From positions 36,051,501 to 36,115,500 of the forward strand of contig NC_080567.1 in the NCBI RefSeq assembly GCF_030253575.1: DNA of 64,000 nt, read 5' to 3'. The stretch's first letter is position 1; each line of letters begins with the position of its first letter. The stretch comes from Rhododendron vialii. Its lineage: Eukaryota; Streptophyta; Magnoliopsida; Ericales; Ericaceae. The notes beneath the pieces are model-generated. The model had not been told where the DNA came from. It saw only the letters and a list, made by a program, of their open reading frames with translations, and made no database searches. Position numbers and translations under genes: made by a program. Below are positions 34,756 through 47,668 of the stretch, one piece after another.

Positions 34756-35669
34756 TGTAAAGAGAGAAGAACAAAGAAAAAAGAGAGTGCTGTGGTCTGT
34801 TTACATTTAACACACACACATAGAGAGAGAGAGAGGGATTAGTTACAAGGTATAGTTGATAAGGTTGGAGCATGTAATGTGGGTCAAGTTTTCTTGGTGC
34901 TCTGCTCTCGGAAGTGTATCTCTAAACCATTAAAACTTAGAGCCTTGCAGCCAAACTAAGAGCCTTGCAACCAGATCCCCTGGCCACGTGGCCAGGGAAC
35001 ATCACCTACGGGACCCACTCACTTTACATAGTGAATCCCCGAATCACTGTGTTGTAAACATATTAAAAAAATATTATAAGTGTAACATTTTTGAAAACTA
35101 CCAAACAAACAAAAGTCGCTACCTCTACCTCAGCTTTCTACTTCTCATGGCTTCCCTTTACAGAGAAACCCAACTAGAAAAAAGAAAGGGGTCTGCTTCT
35201 TTTTCCAACTCCCTTTTCCCCCTTCTCCCTTACTTTCTTTTTCGTGTATTTTTTTATTTTGCAGGAACAAGAGAGAGAAAATACTCACTCAAACTCCCTC
35301 TCTAGCTGTTAGGTATGGTCTGTGGTGAAGAAACCGGGGGCTTTCTTCCGCTTCTCTAGCGCCCAAAAACCAAAGACATGGATACATATGAAGCAACAAG
35401 AATTGTGCTCTCGAGGATCTAGAACCTAGACCTAGAAAATGCCTCGAAAATCATGGGCCTCCTCCTAATCCAAGACCACGGGGAGAAAGAGATGATTCGC
35501 TTAGCCTTTGGCCCTGAGTCGCTAGTCCACTCGGTGGCGTTCAAGGGGAGAAAAGATTTGGGTTTGGCCTCAAACACTCCGTCAACGCCGCTGTCCCCGT
35601 CATCTTCTCCATCACCGTTCCGGCTGCTCTCACGGCCTAGCCAAAGCAGCCACTGCTCTCTCTGGTTTG
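34756..35669. other. Upstream region of the frameshifted esterase
   Basis: The leader (minus strand) holds a short AC/GA microsatellite at 34809-34836. A 20-bp perfect palindrome with a G-box core lies at 34978-34997. The remainder up to 35669 has no recognisable gene; frames between 35400 and 35680 are not conserved proteins I know. Confidence 0.4.
34978..34997. promoter_or_regulatory. 20-bp perfect palindrome around a G-box (CACGTG)
   Basis: The half site ccctggccac is followed directly by its exact reverse complement, with CACGTG at the centre. G-boxes bind bZIP and bHLH factors as dimers. It is about 220 bp upstream of the frameshifted esterase's ATG, a plausible promoter position. Binding is inference. 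Confidence 0.5.
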
Positions 35670-35677
35670 GCGGCAGG

Positions 35678-36300
35678 TAGGGCTGTAAATGAACCGAGCC
35701 ATTCGCGAACTGTTCGAGGTTCGGTTCGGTAAGAGCTCGTTCGAGTTCGATTCGTCTGCTAAACGAACTAAACCTGAACCTCAATTCTAGGCTCGTTCCG
35801 TAAATGAGCCGAACCTGAGCCTAACGGTATTCGGCTCGGTTCGGTTCGCGAACCTATACTTAAATTTAATTAATAATTCAATAGGGGTATATTTGTAAAT
35901 GTAAAAAATTTTAAGGTTGTATATATAATTCAATACTTATTTTTCTTCCAAATTCTATACGATCAATGAGAGAGTTTGGGTTCGCTTGAGTTTAATGAGC
36001 TGAGCCGAATCAAACTTGAGTCTTGACAAGCTCAATTCGAGCTTAGATTCGGCTCGGCTCGATTCATTTGAGTTTAACAAGCCAAACTCGAGCCAAGATG
36101 TTCAAGGTCGAATCGAACTCGAGCCAGACTAGTATCTTAACGAACCCAACCGAGCCGAACCCGAGCCTTGAAAAATTTTAACGAGCCGAATTCGAGCCAA
36201 GTTGTTCAGGCTCGAATCGAACTCGAGCCGAACCTGAGCCGAACTCATACCTTAACGAACCAGTTCGGCTCGATTCGGTTCGTTTACAGCCTTAGCCCTA
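35678..36300. mobile_element. hAT-type MITE, 623 bp, 8-bp TSD
   Basis: Ends TAGGGCTGTAAATGAACC (left) and the inverse ending TTTACAGCCTTAGCCCTA (right) are flanked by the exact duplication gcggcagg (35670-35677 and 36301-36308). The interior is packed with GAGCCGAAC/TTCGGCTC words in both directions and would fold on itself. Non-coding. Confidence 0.9.
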
Positions 36301-36828
36301 GCGGCAGGGAGGGAACAAGGAGAAAATAGGAGGAATTGATTTGGGTTAGGGTTTGGGACATGCGGGGGTATATTAGACATTTTGCTTGGCCCTTTCCATG
36401 TATTCTCAATTACTTTTCTCCCTTTCATTTCTAGAGCAATTTTATAAAAACTTGTCCTTGAGTTGCGAAAATGTTTGCGCCACCTTCCATTGTTCGATAA
36501 TTCCCCCAAAATTGTTCATGTCTCTCTCTCTTTTTCTCTTTATCGCACACGCACATCCTCTACTCAGCAGAGGAAAGACGTTAGGTTTTTCAAGATATTT
36601 TGTGTAGTTTTTTTCTTCTAATCTAGGGATAGTTTGATGATATATAATGGGTTTTGATTTTTCTCTTTTTGGGTTAGTTTTTAGTTGACTTCTCCAAATT
36701 TTTACTGATCTCCGAAGTGACAAGGTTTCTTTTCAAAACAATCATTTTGGGGTTTTTTTTCCCTGTGCGTGTCTTAACGATTTTTTGTTGGCCCAACTAC
36801 AATTGACGGATGTATATAAAGCATTAAA
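36301..36828. other. Spacer between two transposons, no gene seen
   Basis: T-rich sequence with short spurious frames. No recognised feature. Confidence 0.4.
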
Positions 36829-37059
36829 CCAATTCGGAGGAGGAAGCTATGGTACACAGGGTATACCGTATGTTTAAATTATGACAATTTGTGATTTTCA
36901 TTATGCCGATTTTTGGTTTTATAATGCATATTTATGATTCTAGTTACGACTTGTACATTAAAATTTACCTGTTGAACAGGTCATTAGCAGGTTACCCATA
37001 ATTAAAAAATATTGTTATTATGTAACCATAATTATTCATACCGAAATTCATAATACTTG

Positions 37060-37870
37060 TACCCTAACCAAATATATGTGTACAATATCAAAAATTAAAT
37101 AATGTTATCCACAAATGTTATAACAATATCATAAATTGGCATTATCTTACCACAATGAATCGTACAATTTTTTTTTACTTGTATGATATTCCCTTACAAA
37201 ATCAAAATATGTCGTACCAGAATCAACAATTGTTATACTCAAGCCAAAAATATTTGTAAAATGCCACAAATTTTATAAAATAACCACAATTATTATTACA
37301 ACACCTAAAATTGTCATTTTCTTAACACAAGGTGTCATATCAAAAGAAAACATATTTAAATACCACAAATTGACGTTTTCTTACCACAATGTGTCGTACC
37401 AAAGGAAATTAATTAAAATATTTCATAATAACACATGTCTAAACTACCACAAATTCAGTAATAATTTACCAAATTTGTTATGACAACACCATAAATTGAC
37501 GTTTTTATACCCACAACGTGTCGTATAAAAAAATTCAATCAGAATATTCAATTAACGATAGTTATAATCAACAAAATATCATACCACAAATTCAGTAATA
37601 TAACCAAATTTGTTATGACAACACCATAAATTGGCGTTTTCATACCCACAACGTGTCGTATAAAAAAAATTCAATTGAAATGCTCAGTTAACCATAGTTA
37701 TTATTAGCAAAATACCATACTGCAAATTCAAAAATATAACCAAATTTATTATGACAACACCATAAATTGGCGTTTTCATATCCACAACGTGTCGTATAAA
37801 AAAATTCAATCGGAATATTCAGTAAACGATAGTTATAATTGGCAAAATACAATACCACTAATTATTTTCA
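37060..37870. repeat. Subterminal tandem array in the 3.07-kb unit
   Basis: Degenerate units of roughly 120 bp contain caccataaattggcgtttt then acaacgtgtcgtataaaaa. The three clearest copies start near 37470, 37600 and 37745. Older, more diverged units extend back to about 37060. Arrays of this kind near transposon ends commonly bind the transposase (family knowledge). Confidence 0.7.
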
Positions 37871-38956
37871 ATTCCCGCCACATTATTTTTTAAAATTTTA
37901 AAATTTTCACCATATTATCTTAATTTTCGATTCCCTCCATACTATTTTTTCAAATTCTTATTTGTCCCTACACAATACCTCAATAATTTAAACTAAAAAT
38001 AAAGTTCTCGCACAAAATTTTCATCCAAGAAATTCACCAAAAAGTAAGTACTATACCCAAATTTTTGAATACAACCACAATTTTCTCTCAAAATATTGTC
38101 TAAATCAAATTCTTTCTCTACGAAATTTAATTCAAAAAATAAAAATTCCTTCGTGGAAAAATGAGAGGTCACTAAAAAAATAATTATCATACTATCTCAA
38201 ATGCATACACTTTCGACACTAAAATGGAGTACAAAAAAATAAGTGTGAATATTAAAAAATAGAGTGTGAAAATTACTCCCCTTTTTGTAATTGGTGAAAT
38301 TAATTATATTAATACCCAATCTTATTAATATTCAGGGCGATGCACTTAACAATTGGCACTATATATTTGACACATGGATCGGTGTCAAACCTTCACCCTA
38401 TGCATACCAATCAAAATTTAATGGTGGTCCTTGGAACTAGGTCGTGGAAGTAAAATCTAAATAATTTTGTAAATTTATTTTCATTGTACTGTCTTTCAAA
38501 AAAAATTATTATAGTCGACATATTGATTTACACCAATGACATAGGCTATAATATGATCTACAAGTGTAGGCCCAGCACTAGGATGGAGGCATTTGAGGTC
38601 TCTGTCTTCTCAAATTTTTAGCCTGAAAATAAAGCCCCTACGTACAAGAAAATATTATATAATTAATAGCCTTTAGAACTACAAATTCTTAATTGTGTAC
38701 CATAGTGATAAAGTGTTGGAGTTTGGACATTTATCTAAAAGATCTGGGGTTCATGTCTTACACCATTCGTTCCTATTTTTTTTAAAAGAATGTTGTTATT
38801 TTTTAGGATAAATTACATAGTTAGTCCTTAAAGTCTCATACTTCAACAAATCTCATCGTTCAATTTCAATACAACATTAAAATATAATAATGCACCATCT
38901 GAGCCCTACGTAAGGTGTTTTTTTTTATTTTATCAAAATCGTCTATCTTTTACATA

Positions 38957-39167
38957 CTCCCTCCGTCCCTAAATAAGTGTCCGGCGCGCAAAACTAGGCC
39001 TTCAAAAAGATGCATTTGTTTGGTTGAAAAAATTAATTTTTTTTCACAAATCAATAGATAGCAATGAGTTCTATTAGATTGTGAAAAAAAATTAAATTTT
39101 GTAATAAAAAATATGTATGTTTTGTAAAGAATAGTTTTGCGTGCCGGACACTTATTTAGGGACGGAG
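38957..39167. mobile_element. Stowaway MITE, about 211 bp, right end eroded
   Basis: The left end CTCCCTCCGTCCCTAAATAA follows TA. The right end reads TTATTTAGGGACGGAG and lacks the last few bases of the usual GGAGGGAG. The inverted repeats extend about 30 bp (GTGTCCGGC/GCCGGACAC). Nested in the 3.07-kb unit, so it is younger than it. Confidence 0.85.
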
Positions 39168-39912
39168 ATTAATTATAATATTAGGTCATTCGTACCAAGA
39201 ATGAAGTTGATGGCTTATAACTAAACACTTAATTGGATGAAAAATATCATTCTATTATTCAATTTGCGTGCCGATAATAGAGCTTTCTAAACCTGATTGA
39301 GACAAAAATTTACGTAGGTGACTTAATCAACAAACATAAAAAATTCAACGGATTTGATCGTCATTATTGTGTCACAGTCGCATGGCTACGTTACATTCAA
39401 CTACAACAGAGGACTAGGTTTCATACCAAATACTATAAATTGACTGTACAGTCTAAATGTCGTTAGTGAGTATATTTTTAAAATGATTGATCAGGACTGT
39501 TAGGATGTTAAGTTATACAATATTTAATTTGTGATATTTTAGACATGTATCTTGCTTGGGTATAATAATTATATTGATTGTGCTACGATATATTTTGGTC
39601 TTGTATCTAGTATCTTTTGATCGATTTCTTTTGGTACGACACATTGTGGTAAGAAAGTGTTAATTTTTTGTGTTTTCATAACAATTGTGGTTATGTTATA
39701 TAATTTGTTGTATTTTACACATGAGGGAGAGGGAGAGAAAGTCAAGGAGGAGAAAACAACCTGTTACCTGCTAAGCTATTTTTTTATTTTATAAATTGAT
39801 TTAATAAATGGGTGGTCCGGATTATTTACTTTGAAATCCAATGGTTTAAAATCATGATGCGTACGGTACACCCCCTAATAAGGGGTGTGTACCATAGGAC
39901 TACCCCAATTCG

Positions 39913-41654
39913 AATATGAGATTGATTAGCGAAACAACTGCGATTTTTCAATTTTGCTCTCTCTCTCTCTCTCTTCGTGTCTTTCTGTTTCTGGAAACAG
40001 AGCAGTGATACATCTGTCTAATTTTTCCTGTAGGTGTAGGTGGGGTTGTGAGAGTTGGTCTCAGATTTTCGTCAAAACCCCTAACTGGGCATACGATAAG
40101 TTGAATCGAGTTCTATGGTTCGAGAATCATCTTTAGATTGTTGATTCTTTGTACAATTGTGTTGAAGTAGACCCTAAAGAACACAATAATCTCTGTTATG
40201 CAATGTTGTTCTATTAGGGCTTTAAACTAAAAAAATACTACAAATCCTCTTGCTAACAATTTGGCTTCTGTTTGACTCTTCTTTTAAAGTTTTCAGGTTC
40301 TCTCTCACTTTCAACTTTAAATCACGGAAGAACAGAAAGGAAGTTTTATTTTGTCTGGTCTGTTTATATGTTGAAGGAATGTTCTTCGTTTCTTTTTTGG
40401 GTATGCATTAGTTTGCACCCTCAATAAATCTTCTAAGGGACAAACCTGAGCTATGGTTACCGGAAATGGAAACCGAAGTCTTGGCCAATTCCTTCTTCAC
40501 GCCACTATTTATCGTGTTATTAAATTAGCTAATTTTATAATGATTGCATATAAGAACAACTTTGATAAAAACCACTTTAGACAGGTGAAACACTTTTAAT
40601 TCTGCAAAGTGCTACCCTCGTTCTTAACTACTTTAGATTGATTTGAACTACTAAATGGAAAATGTAGTTTCTTCTGATGTTTCTCTGTAGTAGTATTGAA
40701 CACTAAAAATAAAATACATTCAACATGATCTTGGAAGACACAGCTACAACAATGATGAAAGAGTTTAGAAATCGTTTAGCTTTTGCCATCATTATATTTC
40801 TAGACTAGCAAATTCAATTTTTCATTCATATATATAGTACACGAAAGATGCCATTGACAGAGTCAAGATTTGGTTAAATAATTGGTAGTAGTCCCTACAA
40901 CAACTGAAAAGAAAAATTAACAGGCCACATTATCTTCACCGACTTATTTCTTTCTTAACATTTGCAAATTTATTAGTGCAGTTTCCCAATGGTTTTCTTC
41001 CATATTTGTTTGTTTTACTTTTTCCTTCTTTTGGACCTCTCAAGTGGAATTTTGTCATTTGTTATCTTTGCTTGATCATGATTAGGGGCAGGATTATCAT
41101 CATGATCATGAAGATACAGACGAGAAATTGAGAATCATTCAAGGAGACAGATTGAGCCATTGAATGGATGTGGATCGCGAAAAGCTAACACCTTTGTTAG
41201 GTATGGGAAAATGACTATGGCTACTAATTATGGGGACACACCGCATTAGATCTTGATAGTAGCATTTTGCAATAATACGTTGTTGGTACTGGACTTAATA
41301 TGATCAACTAAGTCTAATAAAATCTAGGAACTACAGCTAAATGGGCACACTGGACATCCAAATCATTCCCATGTTTGTTAATAAGATAATTAAGTTCTTG
41401 AGGTCTCAAGGGCAGCTATTTTTCCGGCAAATCCAGTACCTCTTTTTGTAAATGTCTCTTTTGTTCTACTTAGCCGTTGTGTTATAGCTCTTATTACTCC
41501 ATTAGCATCTGACAGGTGCATTTTGATAGAGATATCACCTCATTTCTCTCTGTTTGCTCTTATTCCTTTGTTGCTATGCTACTATTATTTTTTGTGCCTT
41601 TTGTTGTGAGAATCAACAGAAAATAAATGAAGAGCAAAGCTTGGAAAAGATTGA
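39913..41654. other. Spacer, unassigned possible gene remnant
   Basis: A CT run at 39957-39973 is followed by sequence resembling a plant 5' leader. A short open stretch at 41085-41162 (+) is preceded by AG. It would encode an acidic His/Asp-rich tail (QDYHHDHEDTDEKLRI...) ending in TGA, like a last exon. No family match comes to mind, so I do not call a gene. Confidence 0.3.
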
Positions 41655-41659
41655 ATGAG

Positions 41660-43556
41660 TGTGGGTAGCGTGCCCTTCAAAAAGGATTCTGATCCTTTCT
41701 AAATGCCGGATCGAGGGAGCGCTAAGTGGGACGAGCGCTCATAATTCAGAGAGTCGCCACTTGAGTTTTGAAGGTTTGACACCCAAGGAACCGAATTCGA
41801 AACGCTCATTGCGTTGTTTGATTTGAAAAAGGTGAGGGCACCAGTCCGCCATAACCATATCTGGGTTCGAGAGCCAGGTTACGAAAGGGGAAGATTTTAA
41901 GGCACCTTTCTCACCCAATCCGGAGATCGGTCTTTACTTAGGCATTTGCGAAAACATTTGCGATTCCGTTTAATTAATCAATTCTTTAGCCAATTAGGAC
42001 GGGGGAACAGTTTAATCGGGGATTAAAACTGTAACATATTTGCAGAATGTAATTGATAGCATGGATGCAAAAGCAGTTAGTATAGGATGAGAACAGACTC
42101 CTGTGGGAGTTGGCCCCTATTTTGGAGTGACGTGCGCAGGAAGAAACCAGTATGCACTGATAAAGTCACTGCATGCTGTTCACACCTGCGCGCGCCACTA
42201 CAAGACATGCGCGCGCCAGTGAGCTCAAACCCATAGCTCTTATTCTCAAACCCTCTGAGCTCTGGAAAGGATCAGTGCACACCCAGGACAAACCAAACAG
42301 TTTTCAGACAGAATAATATACAGTTCTAAGCAGTTTAACGGCTGAAAAAACCCTACTAATTAACAAAATACCCCATAAACCGTGTGAGGACAAAACAGTG
42401 GCCTAATGCCAAGTTACCCATGCAAGGCCAGCCACTGGTCAGACCGGCGCACAGTTTTGATCCACTTAACCAGTGCTTGGTTTACATGTTTCTGGGTTCT
42501 GAGACATATCCAGAATGATTCCAAGTGTACTCCATAACAGCAGGAACACATATTGAACTAAAACTAGCAGTTTTAACTAAAGAAAGTAGTAAACTAGTTA
42601 TTAGCATGCTTTAACAGTGATCTATACAAAGTGAAACATAAAACAGTAGGACACCAATCCTCACGCGGACCTGCTTGCGTAGCTATAGAGTGGTGCGCGC
42701 GTGCTATGGACCAACGCGCGCTGGTTCTTACCACTACGATTTTTGAAACCTTGCAGCTTTAGGGTCAGAACTGGTATTTATTACCAGCCTTGACCCTACC
42801 AGTCCCCCTCAGGGATCAGAACAGGAAAACAGTAAGTATGCTATACCTTTGGTTTGAGTTTGAAACGAATTTAAGCTTTAAGGTTTGAGATTATTTGAGG
42901 TGTTTGATGATTGCAGGAAGAACAAGCTATGTTCTTGGATGTCTTTGTATCTCTTTTAGCTTAAAAGAGTACAAAATGGTAACCTTTTGAGTATGAATTT
43001 TTGTAACCCTTTTGGAAGAAGAACCATGGGGGTATTTATAGGGAGAGATGTAGTAAGTATGAAGCTACAAAAAGAGGAGCTCAGCCAGTCCACGAGGTCT
43101 GGCTGAGGGTGCTTGGTGGTTAAGCTTACCAACCCATAAAGGTGATGGGGATAGGCACGCGCAGCTCTCGGACAGGTGCGCGCTAGGCAAACCAACCCGC
43201 GCGTGGGTCAACAGTCAAGCTTTGATTGTCGACCACATCTGTCAGTTTGACCTGCGCGCGCATGTCCTAAATTCGCGCGCGCGAGTTAAACCAACACACG
43301 TGTTGGTCGAAGGCCAAGTTTTGACTGTTGACCAACAATTTTCAATTTGATCCGCGCACGCTGGTTCTTAACCAACGCGTGCCAGTAGGTTTTTTGGCTT
43401 TTTGAAGTGGCTTAGGATTAGGTTAGGTTTAAGGGTTTTGCAAACATTCAAAGCTCAAACACTTGACATTCCCTGGGTGTTCTTGATCTGTTTCATCGTC
43501 GGGGAATCAAATACCGTAAGTAAGCTAATTTGGAAGCCCAAATTGGGGTGTCTACA
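41660..43556. mobile_element. Solo LTR, 1.9 kb, probably Ty3/gypsy (Tat/Ogre-like)
   Basis: It starts TGTGGGTAGCGTGCCC and ends TTGGGGTGTCTACA, with an exact 5-bp duplication atgag on both sides (41655-41659 and 43557-43561). The 5' portion contains the phrases gagagtcgccacttgag and ccgccataaccatatctggg, typical of long LTRs of the Tat/Ogre lineage. The middle is studded with CG-rich gcgcgcgc words. No internal region and no second LTR: unequal recombination has left a solo LTR. It is a fossil with no intact coding. Confidence 0.8.
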
Positions 43557-43561
43557 ATGAG

Positions 43562-44016
43562 AGAGGACAAGACAAATAAAATAAGAACTTGGGGACAAGT
43601 TGTTTGCACATACAAGGTAAATTGATGGGTAAGAGCAATTATACTTTATTTTGCCTACTATCCTTCCTTAGCCATAAAATTGGGATGACGTACAGTTAAA
43701 TTTCACTTTTGGATATGTTGTATTTATAGTTTGAGACAGCACTAGATTTATTTTGGTATAATGCAGGTCCATGTGTCACTAATCACCTACACAATTTGGG
43801 CCTCTCTTTATACTTAATCAATGTGAGGGTCCCAAAGTTGTATAGAATGTAGACGGTCAAAGCTATCTAGATATATGCAGGGAAGTTTGATTGGTTTTTG
43901 TGTTTAAGCTATATACATATATGCAACCAAATTTTATTGGTTTTTGTTGTACTTCGTGATCTCCATAATTATCAAAGAACACAATTGGGTGGGACATTGT
44001 ACTATTACAGCGATAG
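43562..44016. other. Short spacer between solo LTR and CACTA
   Basis: AT-rich, no gene or repeat recognised. Confidence 0.4.
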
Positions 44017-47000
44017 GGGCACTACAAGAAAAAACACCATTCCCGACTAACGGTTTAGTCGGGAAAAGTAGGCATTTTAGTCGGCAAAAGGTTTTCCCGA
44101 CTAAAAATTTTAGTCGGCAAATTAGTCGATGAAATGCAGTCGGCAAATGTTACCGCCGACTAAAATACAATTAGTCGGCAAATGTTCACTTTTCCCGACT
44201 AATTATTTAGTCGTCATATTTAAATTATTGTCGACCAAAAATTTAGTCGGTAAAAAGCTTATTTTCCCGACGAACAGTTTTTAGTCGGCAAATGTCTTAT
44301 TTCCCGATTAATGATTTAGTCGGCATATTTAAATTATTGTCGACCAAAAATTTAGTCGGTAAATGATTAATTAATTACCGACTAATTATTTAGTCGGTAA
44401 AAGGCTTATTTTCCCGACTAATAGTTTTTAGTCGGCAAATGTCTTATTTCCCGATTAATGATTTAGTCGGCATTTTATTAATTTTTCCAACTAAATGTTT
44501 GATTGGCAAATGTAATATTACAATGATTTCAAAACCTGCTTCTAATTTTTTTTTTCCCCCTAATTCTTGGTAAATTAAATCAAGCAACCAATTGTTCTTT
44601 CCAACTATTCACCAACTTATTGTAATTAAGACCATAAATTCAATAATAATCCATTCATAACTTCCATAAATAAAAGTGTTCACCAAATACTTGACAAACT
44701 TTATTCGAATTCGTAAAGTACAAATAAAGAAAAATCGTACCACAAAAAGTATGAAATAAAAAATCCAAGCATCTAAAAAGAGAGAGAGAGAGAGAACAAG
44801 ACAAATAAGCATCAAGTTCTTTACAAATAGCAAGAAACAGAATGATTTAAAACTTAGCACTAGAGTGTTGCTCCCTGTTGAAGTAGAAATTGAAGGTACT
44901 TCACATTAGCAACTCAGTTGCAGCAAAAAAACTCCAAAGTGTAACCATAGAGGCAAAGTTAGGCCTTTCAAAATAGCATCCAAAGGCTTGAATAAAAGCT
45001 CCATAAGCATCTGAAAAGCACAAAACAACAGCAATCCAAAACCAACATCAAGCACAGTAAAGATTGGCATCATCACAATTAACTGAGGTATCCATAGAGA
45101 TAACATAGATTCACACATTAGCAAATCCCAAAAAAAAAACAGTAATATAGATTCCAAGACACCACCCCAGAAATTGCAGGAAACAAAATAGGACTAAAAT
45201 ACCAAAGGAACCACCCTTTAAGCACCAAGACACCAAAAAAACAACCAATGATGAACCACTACACACAAACCTAGAAAATCGAGATAGGGCTTGACCTTTT
45301 GGGTGGGTAAGGAGGAAGGGAGGAAGCAAAGCCAATAGTTCTTATACGAGTGGTGAGATTGACTTTATCTGTTTTGGCTGATAACGGAAGAAAAGCCAAC
45401 AGTTCAATCTTTTGGAAATTTTGACTACCACTTTCACTGATGACGGTCCGCCAAAATGCACTTATCAAAACATAGTTTTATGGCAACTTCAATTGATGAC
45501 ACATACCAAATTTTTCACGATTAAATTTCCCATTCTAAAAAGTAAACATTGTCGGTGACCCAGACCAGTTTAGGTCCTTTCTCTTATGTTCAGATGACAC
45601 GGAGAAAAAAAATAGAAGCATGCAATACTTTATCCTAACAGATTATTAAAAGAATATAGTACTTAATAAGTAAAAGGAATAAAGGTGGGAATAAAGGTGG
45701 GAGGGAGGGAGTGGTTTACTAACTGCAAAACATATTATTTAGTGCAACCAGCGCCTAATGGCATGGGCCATGCCCATTCTTTCTTCCCTATCATATAATT
45801 ATTCGGTAACCACTGTGAAGATCTTAAAGTTACAAGTTAGACCACAACATCTAGTTGATCAACCAGATCAAAGCTATAGATTAAAAAAGGAAAAGTAATG
45901 AAGCATATAGGCAATAACACATGTTCACCAGTTCATCAGTCTATCACCCATTTTCTATGCATAAAAACCAAAAGCACGGGTTGTGCACAGATGGAAGAAA
46001 CTATCAGGTTGGGCATATATGTGTTATCGGCTAGGGTGGGGGTGGTGAACAAACACAGAAAATGGTTCAACAAACTAAAAATATGTAAACTAATTCACTA
46101 TTATTAAAACCTTCGGAAGGAAAAACAAGTAGAGAACTCTCTTCTCTGTTCTTATTTTCCTTTGAAAGTAAAAATTTATGCCCCAGGAGTCCAAGAGTTT
46201 CAATTGTATATAAGTTAAAAAGATGGCAAATAATGGTATATTGAAGATCCCCGCAAGCTACTCATATTATGAATCTTCAATACCTAGCTAGAAGAGGTGA
46301 AACCCAATAGCTATGCAAAAAAGAGCACCCACACTCATGTGGTGATCAGGTAATGTATACCTACCTATGTACAAAGAATTATGTAATGTATAGGTATACA
46401 AAGAAGCAAAAACCGATATGTCTATTCCTGTTTATACACATTCATACAGACATGCTCAATCGTGTACACAATGAAAGGAAAAATGGATACCTTCAGTTAT
46501 ACCAAGCACCCAAAAAATGATGACATAGCTGCAAGAAAAAATAAAAATATCAGAATCTTAACAGAATCTAGGGCTGTGCATTGAAGTTGCAGAAAGATCT
46601 ATCTACACAAAAACAAAGAAGAACCTAGCTTATGAATGTGATCAAATAAAGAGGAATAAGTAGAAATTAAGAGGTAAACCCCCAAAGAAAGAGATTCAGC
46701 AACAACAACAAAAAAATCAACAGGGACACTTATAGTTCAAAACCTCAACAATTTATGAATCTGCACATTGGGGATTCATAAATAGAAAATCAAAAGAAAA
46801 AGACGAAAACCTAAAATACACAACATATTACAACAGTAAAAATTGCAGAATCAATATCACCGATTAAAACGATCAACAGAGATGAAAACAATTATAGACA
46901 CATAAATACACGCAAAACGACCAACAAATATGAAAACGATTACAGACATTTGGGGGTTTACAGAGGTAGGCACGTGATTTTTTGGGGGAAAAAAACCAAT

Positions 47001-47668
47001 CGAAGAGAGAGAGAGAGAGTGGAATACCGTAGACAGAGCTTTTCGCGTTGTAGGAGAGATCAACAATGGCAGGAGAGAGAGAGGGGTACTCGAGAGAGAG
47101 AGAGAGAGAGAGGGAGAGGGACGAACGAAGAGAGACAGAGAGAGAGGTATGGATGAACGAAGACAGAAAAGATATCGATGTAGACCCTGATTTGGGGCTG
47201 GGTTTATATCAGGTGTTACAGCACACACGATGTCGTTTAATGAAATATACATATTGCCGACTAACCCAATAGTCGGAAATAATACCACAAAAGCCGCCAA
47301 CATTTCGTGAAATATTGAATTGGCGCTTAAAATTTGATCTTCCCCAACCAAAATATAGTTAGTCGGCAACTGTTCCATTTAGGATTTAGGGAAAAATATT
47401 TAGTGGGCACTAATTGCGCCACTATTGCATACAAATTCTAAACTTTATCGACATGGATATTTTATAATGTTCAATCTGAACCGTTAGAATTGTACGTCTT
47501 AACGATTACAAAGTGGTGTCGCCAAAATCGAAGATCATTCAATATCAGAGACCACGTGATCGAAAGACTTTTATTGCGTTTGGAAGCATTAAAGTCTTAT
47601 AGCATACTATCCGAGCCTCACTTGAGGTCTTTTTGTGCGATCAGAACTATCTATCTTTAATTTATTAA

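Larger units (their letters stand above)
36837..39904. mobile_element. 3.07-kb non-coding transposon-like unit, 8-bp TSD
   Basis: Both ends carry a matching inverted phrase: CTATGGTACACA then GGTATACCGTA at the left (36848 on), and TACGGTACACC then TGTGTACCATAG at the right (to 39897). The exact 8-mer ccaattcg lies just outside at 36829-36836 and 39905-39912. Subterminal DNA is repetitive. The left side has units with ttaccacaatgtgtcgtac, and the right side has the inverse (gtacgacacattgtggtaag at about 39636). TSD length points to hAT; no transposase is seen. A Stowaway MITE is nested at 38957-39167. Confidence 0.6.

Noticed and set aside
37060-37870. Satellite DNA or centromeric repeat
   Set aside because: Only a few diverged units, bounded by transposon ends and mirrored in inverse orientation at the other end of the same unit.
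46857-47378. 173-residue open frame on the minus strand in the CACTA
   Set aside because: Most of its middle is SLSLSL from CT tracts and the rest has no domain. It is a composition artefact over leader-like sequence.
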